The position numbers and the translations under genes are program-made. This document shows positions 23,686 to 34,008 of a DNA stretch of 64,000 nt, in pieces (position 1 is the first letter of the stretch; every line of letters starts with the position of its first letter). The DNA is from Corythucha ciliata (Eukaryota > Arthropoda > Insecta > Hemiptera > Tingidae): contig CM075942.1 of assembly GCA_038030265.1 (NCBI GenBank), forward strand, positions 37,600,751 through 37,664,750, in the 5' to 3' direction. A model generated the notes under the pieces. The model was not told the DNA's origin. It worked only from the letters and a program-made list of their open reading frames with translations, and did no database searches.

Positions 23686-24089
23686 GCCTCCCTAAACACG
23701 GGTAAGCCACTTGATCAAAGTGAATGATTTAAGCGTGATTGATCTTGTAGGAACCGGTTTGACGCTTGAGCCAAGCATTGAGACAGTGATTGATCAAGCA
23801 ACTCACGCACGCACAATAAATATTGCTCAATTTGGGAGTAGTAGGTACAATAAAATTGAACGTGTGTGGGTAGCAGATGACTTTGTTTATCGACCACTCG
23901 ACTAGCAGTATGTCGAGGAGTGGTGGATGCCATTTTGGCATTCACGTTCACTTCTACTCTACAGCTGAGAAGAATGAGTTTCGACAAAAGATTTACAGTA
24001 TAATTGAAGGTTGTTTGAAGAGTGCTTGAATCTTGCTTCACCCATTTGACGGGAGAATTTGATCAAGCGGCTTGACCGTTTAGGGAGGC
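23686..24089. mobile_element. MITE, GCCTCCCTAAAC ends
   Basis: 404 bp. Left end GCCTCCCTAAACACGG, right end (inward) GCCTCCCTAAACGGTC, each followed by an AAGCC.CTTGATCAAA block. The interior ACAATAAATATTGC then AAAATTGAACG is shared with 58109-58260. No coding content on either strand is credible. Confidence 0.8.
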
Positions 24090-24457
24090 ATTAATGCAAA
24101 GGTCCATCCCGTAAAGGTCCCATAAAGGAGACTGCAAAGTAATTGGTTGTAGTTAGTTCTGAAAGTTTGGAGAGGAGCATTCACAGAGGGGCAACCGATA
24201 TAAGGAGGTGGATTCCATCAGATCCATTAACTTGTTCTGCGACCATGAAATATTTTCAAAAACGAAAAAGATTCATTTGGGACTTTGCTTGTACCGTATT
24301 GTACCACCACCGGAACAGTTTGGAACGGAATATTTACCTCGTTTTCCACCCCGGTACAGTCACCCCGTGCCACTACAGTTAAACAGATTACACGCAGTTA
24401 CAGTCGGGACTGAAACAAATGTAGCTCATATTACAACGTAAAATAATATGTACCTAT

Positions 24458-24770
24458 ACAAGGTGTTTCAGAATAACTTCAAACATTTTTTTTGGATGAA
24501 AGTAGACCTGACATGCGATCGAAAAGACGAAATACATCATGGTCCGGAACGCGATATTTTTCATGCTATGATTTTTTAATCGTTTTTAAAGGCATACGTC
24601 ACTTTTTGCAATAGAATGCGATTTTGTCATTTTCAAGCGAACTTTTGAAAAATTCTGGCGCCAGATTCGAAAAGAAGGAAAAATAAAATTTCGCTCCGGC
24701 AGCTGGCGGTCGGAAAGAGTGCATTTCATTTTGTATACGGACACCCTAAGCCGTTCCAGAAGTAGTAATG
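24458..24770 (+). repeat. Partial copy of the GGTGTTTCAGAATAAC element
   Basis: Resembles the left arm of the element at 53408-54362: GGTGTTTCAGAATAACT, then ATCATGGTCCG, then ATGAGATTTTGTC-like and TCTGGCGCC blocks in the same order. The right arm is missing, so this is one end only. Confidence 0.75.
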
Positions 24771-24850
24771 TTGAGACCATGATTTCTTTCGTTTATGTTT
24801 GACCCTCCCTCGTACTGTTTGCTGCCGGGTTTGTTTAAGCTGAACTTAAT

Positions 24851-25671
24851 GGGAATCAAAGGCTATTTCAAAATGGAATCATCATACCGAATATAATGCT
24901 TCTGGAATCAACTGGTGATTTGTAGTGATTTTTTTACCATTTTAACCCCTATTTTCCCCCCTCCACCTTGACCGATTTGGCCCAAATGCAATACCGACCG
25001 GGGCCTTATGACTACTGATTTTTGTGCCAAAGCGCGTTCCGCTAAATTAATTTCTACGAGAGTTATCGTGCTAACAAGGCCTCTCACTTACTTCCACCCC
25101 GGGGACATCGCCCCCTCTCCCTCGACTTTTTCAAAAAATTAAAATGGGAATCAAAGGCTAGTCTAACATGGAGTATACGTACCGAATATCATGCTTCTAG
25201 AATCAACTGGTGACTTGTAGTGATTTTTTGATCATTTCAAGCCGTATTTTCCCCCCCCACCACCTTGACCGATTTTGCCCAAATGCAATACCGACCGGTG
25301 TCTTATGACTACTGATTTTTTTAGATAAAGCGTGTTCCGCTAAATTAATTTCTACGAGAGTTATCGTGCTAACAAGACCACACTTACTTCCACCCCGGGG
25401 GCACCACCCCCTCCCCCTCGACTTTTTCAAAAAATTAAAATGGGAATCAAAGGCTAGTCTAACATGGAGTATACGTACCGAATACCGTGCTTCTAGAATC
25501 AACTGGTGATTTTTGGTGATTTTTTGACGACTTCAAGCCCTATTTTCCCCCCCACCACCTTGACCGATTTGGCACAAATGCAATACCGACCGGGGTCTTA
25601 TGACTACTGATTTTTGTGCCAAAGCGCGTTTCGCTAAATTAACTTCTACGAGAGTTATCGTGCTAACAAGG
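24851..25671. repeat. 295-bp tandem repeat, about 2.8 units
   Basis: Units start with GGGAATCAAAGGCTA at 24851, 25146 and 25442 (periods 295 and 296). Each unit contains CAACTGGTGATTTGTAGTGA, CCTTGACCGATTT, ATGCAATACCGACCGG and a final GAGTTATCGTGCTAACAAGG. Unit 3 stops after that final word. A diverged, inverted single unit appears to lie at 32465-32545. Confidence 0.92.
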
Positions 25672-25677
25672 AAACGG

Positions 25678-25875
25678 CCATAATATTATATATATATATA
25701 TAAAGATATATATAGATAAATACATATGAATTCCGGAGACCACTGAATTCGTGTTCTAGAGGTTCTGAAACATGAAAAAAACATGACATGACCCATGTTT
25801 GCCACCATCACGACGAGACCAATAGTGCATTTTCAGAATGAAATGCACTAATAGCGAATATTATCGACATGACCG
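25678..25875. repeat. Microsatellite and dispersed repeat G, copy 1
   Basis: An (AT)n tract (25683-25712) is followed by CGTGTTCTAGAGGTTCTGAA and GAGACCAATAGTGCATTTT. The same blocks occur in inverted orientation at 29240-29384, next to an AT microsatellite. A short piece (GAGACCAATAGTGCATTTTT) is also present at 43799. The tandem repeat plus this segment form one larger repeat family. Confidence 0.8.
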
Positions 25876-26184
25876 AATGTATATTGGATGGTATTCAATA
25901 AAAAGACCCAGCATTCCACTCTGTTATCAACATGCTCTTGCAGTGGAACAGTGGCAGCTCCAGGCTCTTCGAACAGGGTAGGCGATTATTTAGTTACTCT
26001 GGGTGTTATGAGGGGGGGGGGTAAACTTTTGACGGGCACAGCAGCTCTTAGCAAGTTTTCTTCGTCGAATTTTATATCCATTAACAAGGCCAACAAAACA
26101 AAGACTGTTTCGACGAGCTTCCACACAGCCATGGATGTGATTAGTACCACGAACAATAATTAAATGAACGATAAAAAGACTTAC

Positions 26185-26329
26185 TACTTTTGCTGTCTTT
26201 CTGTAAAAGTGGAATTTTTGGTACTGGCCGTCCACAACTTACCACTCGAACTTTTTCTTCTTCGGGAAGTTTTGTAAACTGTCCATTCAGGATAAAAATA
26301 ACTGGATCGTCCTTAACGGCCGAATCCAT
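26185..26329 (-). CDS. Possible short coding exon, unidentified
   Basis: ATG at 26329 opens MDSAVKDDPVIFILNGQFTK and continues as LPEEEKVRVVSCGRPVPKIP to a consensus donor GTAAGT at 26184-26179. No domain is recognised. Just below it, an ATG near 26133 begins MAVWKLVETVFVLLALLMDI, a signal-peptide- or membrane-like stretch, but no splice link can be shown. Low confidence that this is a real gene. Confidence 0.25.
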
Positions 26330-26666
26330 AGCAAAATTAATTGACAAAACGCAAAATTACAAGCTCGAATCAAAATATCAAAAAAATGCCATTAGAAAGA
26401 AAGAAAACAAACTAAGAATAAACCGTGACGAAGCTGAACGCCATGGAAGGTAACAACGTTACGTCCCGCCCTACTATGTGCAAGGCAGGGGGGCAGGGGA
26501 AAAAGTAAGACGGTTGGAAGCGTCGCCTGCTGAAGCGATAAAACAGTGTTCTCGGGGAAGCCCCTTCACGATCTTCCACGAGTATTGCAGTGATGGCGAC
26601 GTTGTGGAGTTTTGAATTAGTAATTCAGATCAGTTTTTTGTCTCTCCACTTTATTTTTTTAAAAAC

Positions 26667-26710
26667 GGCAGAACCGGTTTTCGAAAACTTAAGTTTTCGT
26701 CATCAGTGCC
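26667..26710 (-). ncRNA. Type I hammerhead ribozyme candidate 1
   Basis: Reading the minus strand from 26710: GGCA, CUGAUGA, one extra C, stem GAAAAC/GUUUUC with loop UUAA, GAAA, a short self-complementary AACC/GGUU stem, C, then UGCC. GGCA pairs with UGCC as helix I; cleavage would follow UUC, a valid NUH triplet. The extra nucleotide after CUGAUGA is a deviation. Activity is not shown. Confidence 0.5.
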
Positions 26711-27034
26711 CCAGTACTACAACATGAACAGAACAGAACTTACCATTGACACTAAATATATAAAAATAAATATATCAACAGCGGGAGAGGACTTATTTTC
26801 CTTTTTATCATTAGCACTAACAAACAAGTAAATAAATACCCCCGTATTTAATTAAGTCACAGATGAAATCACAGTTAGGTATAAAGTTATTTACCTATCA
26901 TACAGAGGAAAAGGTTGATCACACCTCGTCATACGTGGGTCGAAAGTGAATGGCTTCAAACACATAAAATCGCGTTTTATAAATTAATACAGCGCGGCCT
27001 TGGTGGTGGGGGAGAGAGGGGAGCACCGATAGGA

Positions 27035-27590
27035 GGGGAGTGGAGCCTACCTTCTACCGGCCATTAAAGCAGCTCGGGTTCCTTGCAAGTTCCTCGTGGA
27101 TCGAGAAGCCCTCTGTGGAGTTCAGGATGGAAGGTTTTTCAACGGCCATGATCACTTAGGCCTCATGGCTTGACCCACTGCCACAGTTGCTGATGTGCTG
27201 GTAGAACCTTGAATACCTCCTTCTCAAGTGCTCTTGAAACCGTACCCTACTTTCTTGAGGTACGACCTACATTTTATTGCAGAATCACACGATCCACATC
27301 TCAGATTGTAGATACCACTCTGGTCCAACAATTCTCTACGATTCTTTGGTTTGGACAAGATGCTCCTCAGCGTGGTGGCTGATTTGTAGGCTATACTTGG
27401 TAGTTTCCTCTTCTCAGGACTCTCTCCAGTTTCGTGGGTTTTGGGTCGTGGGACAGACTTCTTTGAAACCCCGGGATTCCTTGAGACTTCCGTGATGTTG
27501 GGACTGCGCCCCCTGCACATAGACGTAAAGGTACGGGCGATTGGAGGCATATTATAATCTGGGAGCCCACGGAGTGTGGAGGACCAGAGG
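27035..27590 (-). pseudogene. GIY-YIG endonuclease of a Penelope-like element
   Basis: Visible: YKSATTLRSILSKPKNRREL, then QSGIYNLRCGSCDSAI (the GIY half), then the region of the YIG half, degraded to KCRSYLKKV. In another frame RFQEHLRRRYSRFYQHIS gives the Arg/Glu-His part, followed by LNSTEGFSIHEELARNPS near the usual C-terminal end. It would have nicked DNA to prime insertion. Frameshift and loss of the YIG motif disable it. Confidence 0.72.
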
Positions 27591-27679
27591 GTGGGAGGTT
27601 GGTCACAAGAGGATAGCTAGGTACTCAGCTATATGAGACGGCACCTATCATCCTAATGAGGAGTGATAAAACAGTAAAG

Positions 27680-28470
27680 CGGCTGGACTTGGGGAGATCG
27701 GTTCAAGTCAAGGTGTACAGTAGGGAGGAGTTTTAGGTCGAGGGGGACGCTCTGAACTGCTATACAGATGGCTCGAAACTAGAAACAGGGGCGACCGGGC
27801 TGGGGGTTTGGATACCCGAGCTAGGTGTAGAGGAATACCGGTGTTCCGGGCAACGGTTTTTCAGGCGGAGGTCACAGCGATCACCGATTGCCTATTGGAG
27901 CTCGTGAGGAATCACGTGAGGTTCAAAAATGTTAGGGCATACACGGACAGTCAGGCGGCTCTAAGGGCCCTCGCAAAGCCAGTGGTTGACTCGGCCCTGG
28001 TGGCGGACTGTCGTCGTGTGATCTCAGAGGTGCAGGAACTGGGAAACAGCGTTAGTTTAGCGTGGATCCCAGGCCATCGAGGTTTTAAGGGCAATGAGAG
28101 GGCGGACGTGCTAGCAAAAAGAGGAGCCTCACTGGGCTCTATGGGACCGGAGCACAGGCCAGATCAAAAGTTGAGCAAACAGCATAGCCATTAGTTCCTG
28201 GAATGCAATGGCGGCATGCAGTAGTCTTGCTATTTTAACAGACTTGTTTCGGCTCAAATGGGACGGATAGAGTACCCGAACTTACATTCTCCAGAGCTAA
28301 CGGGGTCAAGGTTCTGGAGTTTGTTAAGAGGTTTGATAGGTTTGTGGACCCACATTAGGTCTCCCGAGTCCGACCCCAAACACTCTTGGGTATGGCGTAT
28401 GAGCCGATTACGGCTTTGACGCCCTCGGACTCGGCATGGCCGGGTACGGGCCCACTGATTGATTGATTGC
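27680..28470 (+). mobile_element. 3' end of an R1-type retrotransposon, copy 1
   Basis: An RNase H domain followed by a 3' tail. YTDGSKLETGATGLGVWI (near 27760) is the first RNase H block. After a frameshift, FQAEVTAITDCLLEL, VRAYTDSQAALRAL and SLAWIPGHRGFKGNERADVLA (27870-28115) supply the remaining acidic and His residues. After an internal deletion comes the 3' end, identical in kind to the copy at 40928-41790 and finishing GGCCCACTGATTGATTGATT. The tail is a GATT microsatellite rather than poly-A. Confidence 0.85.
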
Positions 28471-28830
28471 GTAAATAAAGGCTTTACCAGGGGTCCCTCT
28501 CTGGGTGATAGGATTCCAACACTATGGAAGCCAAAAGTGCAGGGGAAACTGAAGTATTTTCAAGATCCGACTCTTGCAGTCTTGTGGCTGAGAAAGATAA
28601 ACGTCCACTCTTCATTAACATAATATCTCGTTAGCACTAATTAATGATGAAGTTTCACATTTTCTAACAACTTTTTTTTTCGATGAGGCATATCAATCCT
28701 TCCATGTAAATAAATAAATAAATACAAATTTAAAACTCTTCAGAAATATATTTTACTTATTAACAAAAGTTGGCTCATTTGAAATCGCGCCAAATCGAAC
28801 ATTTTCCGCAACGTCACATCCCATGTATTA
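28471..28830. other. Unassigned spacer
   Basis: AT-rich, stop-ridden. Contains an AAATAAATAAATAAATA run near 28710. No gene seen. Confidence 0.25.
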
Positions 28831-29195
28831 GGTTTGTTCGTTTGTTGTTCAGTGTAGTGGTGCAGGTGTGGTTCGAGCAGTCCGGGATTTACGTCATTTC
28901 TATAAAGCAAACGAACGCTTTTCGTGCAAATGGCTAACCTTACGGTAACAAAAACGTTACCTTTATGATTTATTTCCGCTTCTCAGAAGGAAATGATTGA
29001 CGAAAGGTAATTATTGAGCAGGTTATAACATTTCGAGCACCAAGCTCCTCCTAATTTTTCAGTGTAGATAGTGCTGCACTGAACAGTCCGAGATTTGACA
29101 AACGAACGCTTTCAGTGTAGTTCGGGATTACAAAAGAACGCTTTTCGGACTGTTCGTGCAGTCCAGAGCAGCTCCGGACGACATACGAACAAACC
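28831..29195. mobile_element. MITE, GGTTTGTTCGT ends, TATTA flanks
   Basis: 365 bp with ends GGTTTGTTCGTTTGTTGTTC on the left and GACATACGAACAAACC on the right. TATTA lies directly outside both ends (28826-28830, 29196-29200), an apparent 5-bp target duplication. The inner GTTCGTTTG and CAGTCCG words recur in the MITE at 60488-60637. Confidence 0.8.
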
Positions 29196-29239
29196 TATTA
29201 TAATGTCCTTTTCCTCTAAAAAGCTCATCTGTTTATGCT

Positions 29240-29384
29240 CCATTATTAGTGCATTTCATTCAAAAAATGCACTATTGGTCTCGCCCTGATGGTCGCACAT
29301 ATGGGTTGTGATACTTTTTTTTCACGTTTCAGAACCCCTAGAACACGAATCCGAGGTCGGTTCGATTATATATTATATATATGT
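29240..29384. repeat. Dispersed repeat G, copy 2 (inverted), split by the LTR element
   Basis: Reverse complement of 25725-25870: AAAATGCACTATTGGTCTC and TTCAGAACCCCTAGAACACG match in order. The AT microsatellite is where the LTR retrotransposon entered. The other half probably resumes at 32459, where a diverged inverted copy of the 295-bp unit begins. Confidence 0.7.
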
Positions 29385-29707
29385 TGTCCCGAAGCCCTAT
29401 GCAGACCCGCAAGACGCAGACGCCTTGGAAGTTGGAAGGAGTGAGAGAGGATACAAAAAAGAGAACCGCCGTCCGAAAAAAGGAAAAGAGAGGATTCTAA
29501 TTCGAAGGTCTCGCGAGCGCAATCAATTCGGAACTCTCGTGAGTGTCTTCACTGGGGCTCGGTCGTGGTGAATGTTAAATAAATAAATGAATAAAAAACT
29601 AATGTGGGGCAGTGGGACGTACGAATTAATAAGTAAATAAACTACGTCTCTCGTCTCTTTTCACCCTTTTACCCCCGACCGTCACGGAGAGGAGCCGGCC
29701 CGTGACA
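29385..29707 (+). repeat. 5' LTR
   Basis: Starts TGTCCCGAAGCCCTATGC and ends GCCCGTGACA. Contains AATAAATAAATGAATAAA near 29578, a likely polyadenylation region. About 20 bp shorter than the 3' LTR through small gaps: a CACGGCCCC-containing segment near the start and an AAACGTAAATTTG-containing segment near the end are missing here. Confidence 0.92.
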
Positions 29708-30000
29708 TTTGGTGGAGGCGCCGGGTACATTCCTATGTTCGTGCCGCGAAAAAAATAACGGCCACGGGAGGTCACTCGGTACCGGAGAGAAAAAGTCGGG
29801 AGTGAAATTGAGATGACCACCGTGCGATGCCGGTGACGAGAAGCCAACGGAACCTAGACTACTTCGGGGGGGAACCGAACGCCGGAGGAAGACGACGAAA
29901 CCCTCGCTGACGAGGAAGAGAACGTCCGGATCAAAGAAGAGGAGACGTAACGAGCTACGGTTACGTCTCCTCACCCGACGGCGAGCTCCAGGGGAGGACC

Positions 30001-30683
30001 TGTGGAACTTCTTCCACGAGATGGTGGCCCTTTGCCAGCAGGTCGACCCCGAAATGAGCGAGGAGGCCAAATGTCGGGCCATTATTCGAGGCCTAGACGA
30101 CCACACTGCGAGCTGGGTGGCCACCCAAACGAACGGCACGGGTGGCCGATCTAAGGACCAGTCTTCGCCGATTCCGAGAGGTCACCGCCCGAAGAGAAGA
30201 GGACCATCGTCCGACTTCGGCTCCGCCGGCCTCCGACCTGAGACAAGAGGTGGAGATGCTCCGCCGACGTCTCGATCAACTCGCTCGATCAGGTGGGTCG
30301 CACCCCAGTTTTGATCATTATAGGTACAATAATAGAAACCTGGGAGGAGTGAGAAGAGCCCCAATAAATTATGAAAAAAATTCTACCCGACCCTCGAGGT
30401 CGGAAGATGGAAGACCAATTTGTTTTAATTGCCGCAAAGTGGGGCACGTAGCTCGCTCCTGTCCGAAAATTGCCTTCCGGAGGTGAAGAGACCCCTCACC
30501 TCTCGACCTCCGGTAGACAGTAACATTAAATTTAACAGTAAGTTTAAGACTAGATTCGTAAGTAGATTGAATAACTTTAAGCATTATGGGAGTACTTGTT
30601 TTTATTGTGGGAAGCTTGGCCATGTTAGGATATTTTGTCGGAAAAGGCCTAATTATCGCGTGAAGTTCGCAAAAATGAAGTAG
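30001..30683 (+). pseudogene. Gag of the LTR element
   Basis: Structural protein. Starting around 30021: LCQQVDPEMSEEAKCRAIIR and GLDDHTASWV, a gag matrix/capsid-like segment. After a frameshift, RTSLRRFREVTARREED leads to two CCHC knuckles, CFNCRKVGHVARSC (30421) and, after another frame change, CFYCGKLGHVRIFC (30598). No single frame spans it. Confidence 0.85.
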
Positions 30684-30704
30684 AAAAAGGAAAAGCGATA
30701 AACC

Positions 30705-31263
30705 GGATCGAGACGGATCATAATCCTACGTCATTTACCGGAATAGTTAGAGGGCAGGAAGTAAACGTGATTATTGACACCGGGTCCGCTCTCAGCATCG
30801 TCGCTGAACGGTTAGTAGGGGACAAACCCTAGAAAGAGTGCCGTTTCTCAGAGTGAGGGCTGCGAACGGCACTAATTTACACATTAAAGGCCAGACGGCC
30901 GCAGAAATTAAGGTTGTAGGGTTAGAATTAACTTGTAAGTGTATCGTTATTAAGGACCTAAAAGCGGACATTTTGCTGGGAAACGATTTTCTGGAAGCGT
31001 ATCGCGGCGCCACCATTAACTTTGAAGAAAGAATTGTTGAACTCAAGGCGCTCGGCTTGTGTTTCAAAATCCCCCTGCACTCACTCTTGAAAGCTTCTAA
31101 CTTAGAACGAACGACGATAGAAAAAGAAATTATGAATCACCCCCTTCGGTCAACGAGAACGGTTTCGATCCCCGCAAAATCCTTTGGTAAAATCCCAGTG
31201 AATCAAATCACCCTCGATCCCGAAAAAACCTACATTTTTGAGAATGAATGTACCCTCCCTTAA
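30705..31263 (+). pseudogene. Retroviral-type aspartic protease of the LTR element
   Basis: GQEVNVIIDTGSALSIVAERL near 30750 carries the catalytic DTGS. A stop follows GDKP. In the next frame the flap side VRAANGTNLHIKG and the terminal block KADILLGNDFLEAYRGATI (30960) complete the fold. The protease would cut the polyprotein. One frameshift separates the halves. Confidence 0.85.
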
Positions 31264-31269
31264 TCGGAC

Positions 31270-32103
31270 CAGCTAAATTTTCCCCCTTTTGCATTTAAAG
31301 AAGAAAAAGAAATCGTAGAAATCCCGTGTTTTAATCTTTCCCATCATGAAATAATAGTAAGCGAGAATTCTCGTCTCGGAAGCGTTGAGGAGGTGACTCA
31401 CCCTAACCCCGCCCCTCCATCTCCTACGTGTACTCCCGAGAAAAAATACGAAAGAATGAATTACCCTTTTCCTAGTGACCCAAATAAAAAATCCTTTGAG
31501 GAACTAATTAAAGTAAACTCAAAATTATCACTGGAGGATCAAACTATCATAAAATCATTAATCTCAGAGTACCGCGACGTATTCGCGATGAACATGCAGG
31601 AACTAGGTCAAACTGACATCTGTGAGCACAGGATCCCTTTAATTGAGGGCGCCAAGCCAAAAAACCAACCGCCGTACCGAGTCAGCCACCGCGAGAGAAC
31701 CATAATTAACGATCAGGTGAAGGAAATGCTAGACAACGGGATAGTAAGTGAGTCACGATCGGCGTGGGCCAGTCCGGTTGTACTAGTACGCAAGAAAAAT
31801 GGTCAAGTACGTTTTTGCGTGGACTACAGGAAGCTCAATGCCCTCATCGTAGAGGACCGCTACCCCCTGCCACTCATTGATGACCTTTTCTCCTACCTTC
31901 AAAAGAACCAAATGTATAGCGCGTTAGACTTGGCCAGTGGATACTGGCAGGTGAAAGTAAATGAGATGGACAGGCCGAAGACTGCCTTCATAACTCCTGA
32001 AGGGCTTTACGAATTTAATTTTTTACCTTTCAGATTATCCGGAGCACCCAGCTGCTTCTCCCGTTGCGTGGACAAAGCATTAGCCGGGACGGCTTTTCGG
32101 TGA
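31270..32103 (+). pseudogene. Reverse transcriptase, first half, of the LTR element
   Basis: EHRIPLIEGAKPKNQPPYRV, EMLDNGIVSESRSAWASPVV, VRFCVDYRKLNALI and motif A YSALDLASGYWQV are intact in one frame from 31393. The ORF ends after GAPSCFSRCVDKAL, just before the expected FVYLDD-type box, and runs straight into the polypurine tract. A deletion of roughly 2 kb or more has removed the rest of pol. Confidence 0.92.
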
Positions 32104-32115
32104 CGGGGGGGACAG

Positions 32116-32458
32116 TGTCACGAAGCCCTATGCAGACCCGCAAGACACGGCCCCACTCTTCGGACGCGACGCCTTGGAAGTTGGAAGGAGTGAGAGAGGA
32201 TACAAAAAAGAGCATCGCCGTCCGAAAAAAGGAAAAGAGAGGATTCTAATTCGAAGGTCTCGCGAGCGCAATCAATTCGGAACTCTAGTGATTGTCCTCA
32301 CTGGGGCTCGGTCGTAGTGAATGTTAAATAAATAAATGAATAAAAAACTAATGTGGGGCGGTGGGACGTACGAATTAATAAGTAAATATAAACGTAAATT
32401 TGAAATAGAGATCTACGTCTCTCGTCTCTTTTCCAACTTTTACCCCCGGCTCGTGACA
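32116..32458 (+). repeat. 3' LTR
   Basis: Starts TGTCACGAAGCCCTATGC, ends CTCGTGACA, preceded by the polypurine tract. Differences from the 5' LTR are mostly small gaps plus scattered substitutions, indicating an insertion that is old but not ancient. Confidence 0.92.
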
Positions 32459-32736
32459 ATATGTATCCCCTCGCTTGTTAGCATGATCACGGTCGCAATT
32501 TCTGACTTAGTGCAACCGAATTTGGCCTAAAAATCAATAGCGTGAATATCTCGGACGAGTTCGTGATCCAGGTGAATCGGTCCACGGGAACGGTGTGAAA
32601 GAGGGGTTTGAATTAGTTAAAAATTCGCTACCGCACGGCTGTTGCCGCAATTGCCCCCAAAATTGACTCGAGTAATGAAAAATGAACGCGCTTTCTTATG
32701 AGACCCTAGTGAACCAAATCCGTTGATATGGCAGGG

Positions 32737-34008
32737 GAGTTCTCCGCGGGGGCGGAGAACGATTGAGACCGCACGATTGAGACCGGTCATTACGGAGCGT
32801 GCGACGTTGCCATCGCCCCCTGGGTGTAAACACGATTGAGACCGCGAGATCCAAAGTTCTTCTCAAATGTTGTGTGTGGTGTAACTGGGCTTATCCCGTT
32901 CAAATTACATGTAAACACCGAAATGTTGGCAGCTGGGGAAATGACAGTGATGAGAAGGCAGTATCTGGCTGCTCGTCCTAAAGAGCGAATGAAATATAAT
33001 GTCGGGCCCATCTTCCTCCGTGTGTTCGTGCACTGTTATTGAGTCGGAACGCGGAAAACCCATGGTGGTGTGCAATGACTACAAATATATATTCAAAAGA
33101 ATCCGGACTGACGGTTTCAAAAGATGGGTTTGTTTTTCGAACAATTGTTCCGCGTCGATACTTACCAATGAGGCAGGGACTGAAGTGTATGAATTCGGGG
33201 GTGGACATGAGCACGAACCTACCTCGAAACGCGTGTTATCCCGTCAAGTTCTCCGCGAAAATTGCAAAAGAAAGGCATCGGATTCCCTTACATTAAGACC
33301 ATGCAAAATCATTAGAACTGAGTTGTTGAAAGAAGATGCGGGAATAGATAAACACGAAATTCGACACTCTGACTTCACGACAGTGAGAAAGGCCATCTAC
33401 GATAAGCGAAGGCAAAAGTACCCAAAGTTTCCCCAAAATCGCGATGAAGCCTTGCAGCAATTGTGTGACATGCAGCACAGCTCTGCAATGGCCTTTGGTG
33501 ACGAGAAGTTTATTCATGTTCCTGACTCAAAACAATTTGCATGCATCACCACGAAATCCAATTTGGAAATTTTCGCGCAGTGTTCGCGACATTGCGAGAG
33601 GTCCAATGCGAGACGTCCTCCAAAATTGCGTCTATACGAGATGGGCGGTCGAGCAGTAGGTCAGGATCGGGTGCGCTCATTCAAGAGATGATCGACAGAT
33701 TTGGTCCTGAGGGACCCGTCAACAACTTATATTCGTTTTTACTTTTTTGTGGTACACGCTATCATGCAAAACGCATTGTACGCAACGACAACTGAATTTA
33801 TTGTTAAGTTCAGTCATTTTATCGTTAGTTCCAATTCCGACGCATTGACGACATTTACTGCGTACCATGTACATTTGTGCAAACCATGTTTGCACAATCC
33901 GGCAACACTGCGGTCTCAATCGTGTCGTTTTGAGGATTAATTCCCCAGGTAGTTACCACAACTTAATCCTTCCGGTCTCAATCGTGTTGCGCCCCTCCGC
34001 GGAGGGGA
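32737..34008 (+). mobile_element. MULE/Phantom-like element with FLYWCH ORF
   Basis: About 1.27 kb. Both ends carry CTCCGCGG-type words followed by ACGATTGAGACCG. That last word is repeated three times near the left end (about 32759, 32773, 32829) and twice, inverted, near the right end (33911, 33973). The coding part is a FLYWCH zinc-finger protein as in arthropod Mutator-like elements. Exact ends and target duplication could not be fixed. Confidence 0.65.
32999..33691 (+). pseudogene. FLYWCH-domain N-terminus of a MULE-type transposase
   Basis: 230 codons. ESERGKPMVVCNDYKYIFKR, then GFKRWVCFSNNCSAS, then YEFGGGHEHEPT form the Cys/His pattern of a FLYWCH finger (residues about 15-75). Next, PCKIIRTELLK, FTTVRKAIYDKRRQKYPKFP and KSNLEIFAQ match the linker found ahead of the MULE nuclease. 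The DDE domain is missing; coding signal ends near 33640. A start at 33039 in another frame also exists, but the FLYWCH frame is the credible one. Confidence 0.75.

Larger units (their letters stand above)
26640..27606 (-). mobile_element. Penelope-like element remnant
   Basis: The minus strand from about 27606 encodes the spacer and GIY-YIG endonuclease typical of the C-terminus of Penelope-like elements; the reverse transcriptase is missing. Downstream, a 300-bp non-coding tail ends in a hammerhead-like motif at 26667-26710. Penelope-like elements are known to carry hammerhead ribozymes in their terminal repeats, which supports both calls. Confidence 0.75.
29385..32458 (+). mobile_element. 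Gypsy-type LTR retrotransposon, internally deleted
   Basis: 3074 bp. LTRs lie at 29385-29707 and 32116-32458; each begins TGTC and ends GTGACA. ATATGT flanks both ends (29379-29384, 32459-32464), a 6-bp target duplication. A primer-binding-like TGGTGGAGGCGCCGG begins two bases after the 5' LTR. A polypurine tract GACGGGGGGGACAG abuts the 3' LTR. Gag, protease and the first half of RT are present, with frameshifts. The YxDD part of RT, RNase H and integrase are deleted. No envelope-like ORF is seen. Confidence 0.93.

Noticed and set aside
29669..30139. 156-codon minus-strand open frame
   Set aside because: Antisense of the LTR-element leader and gag; no domain.
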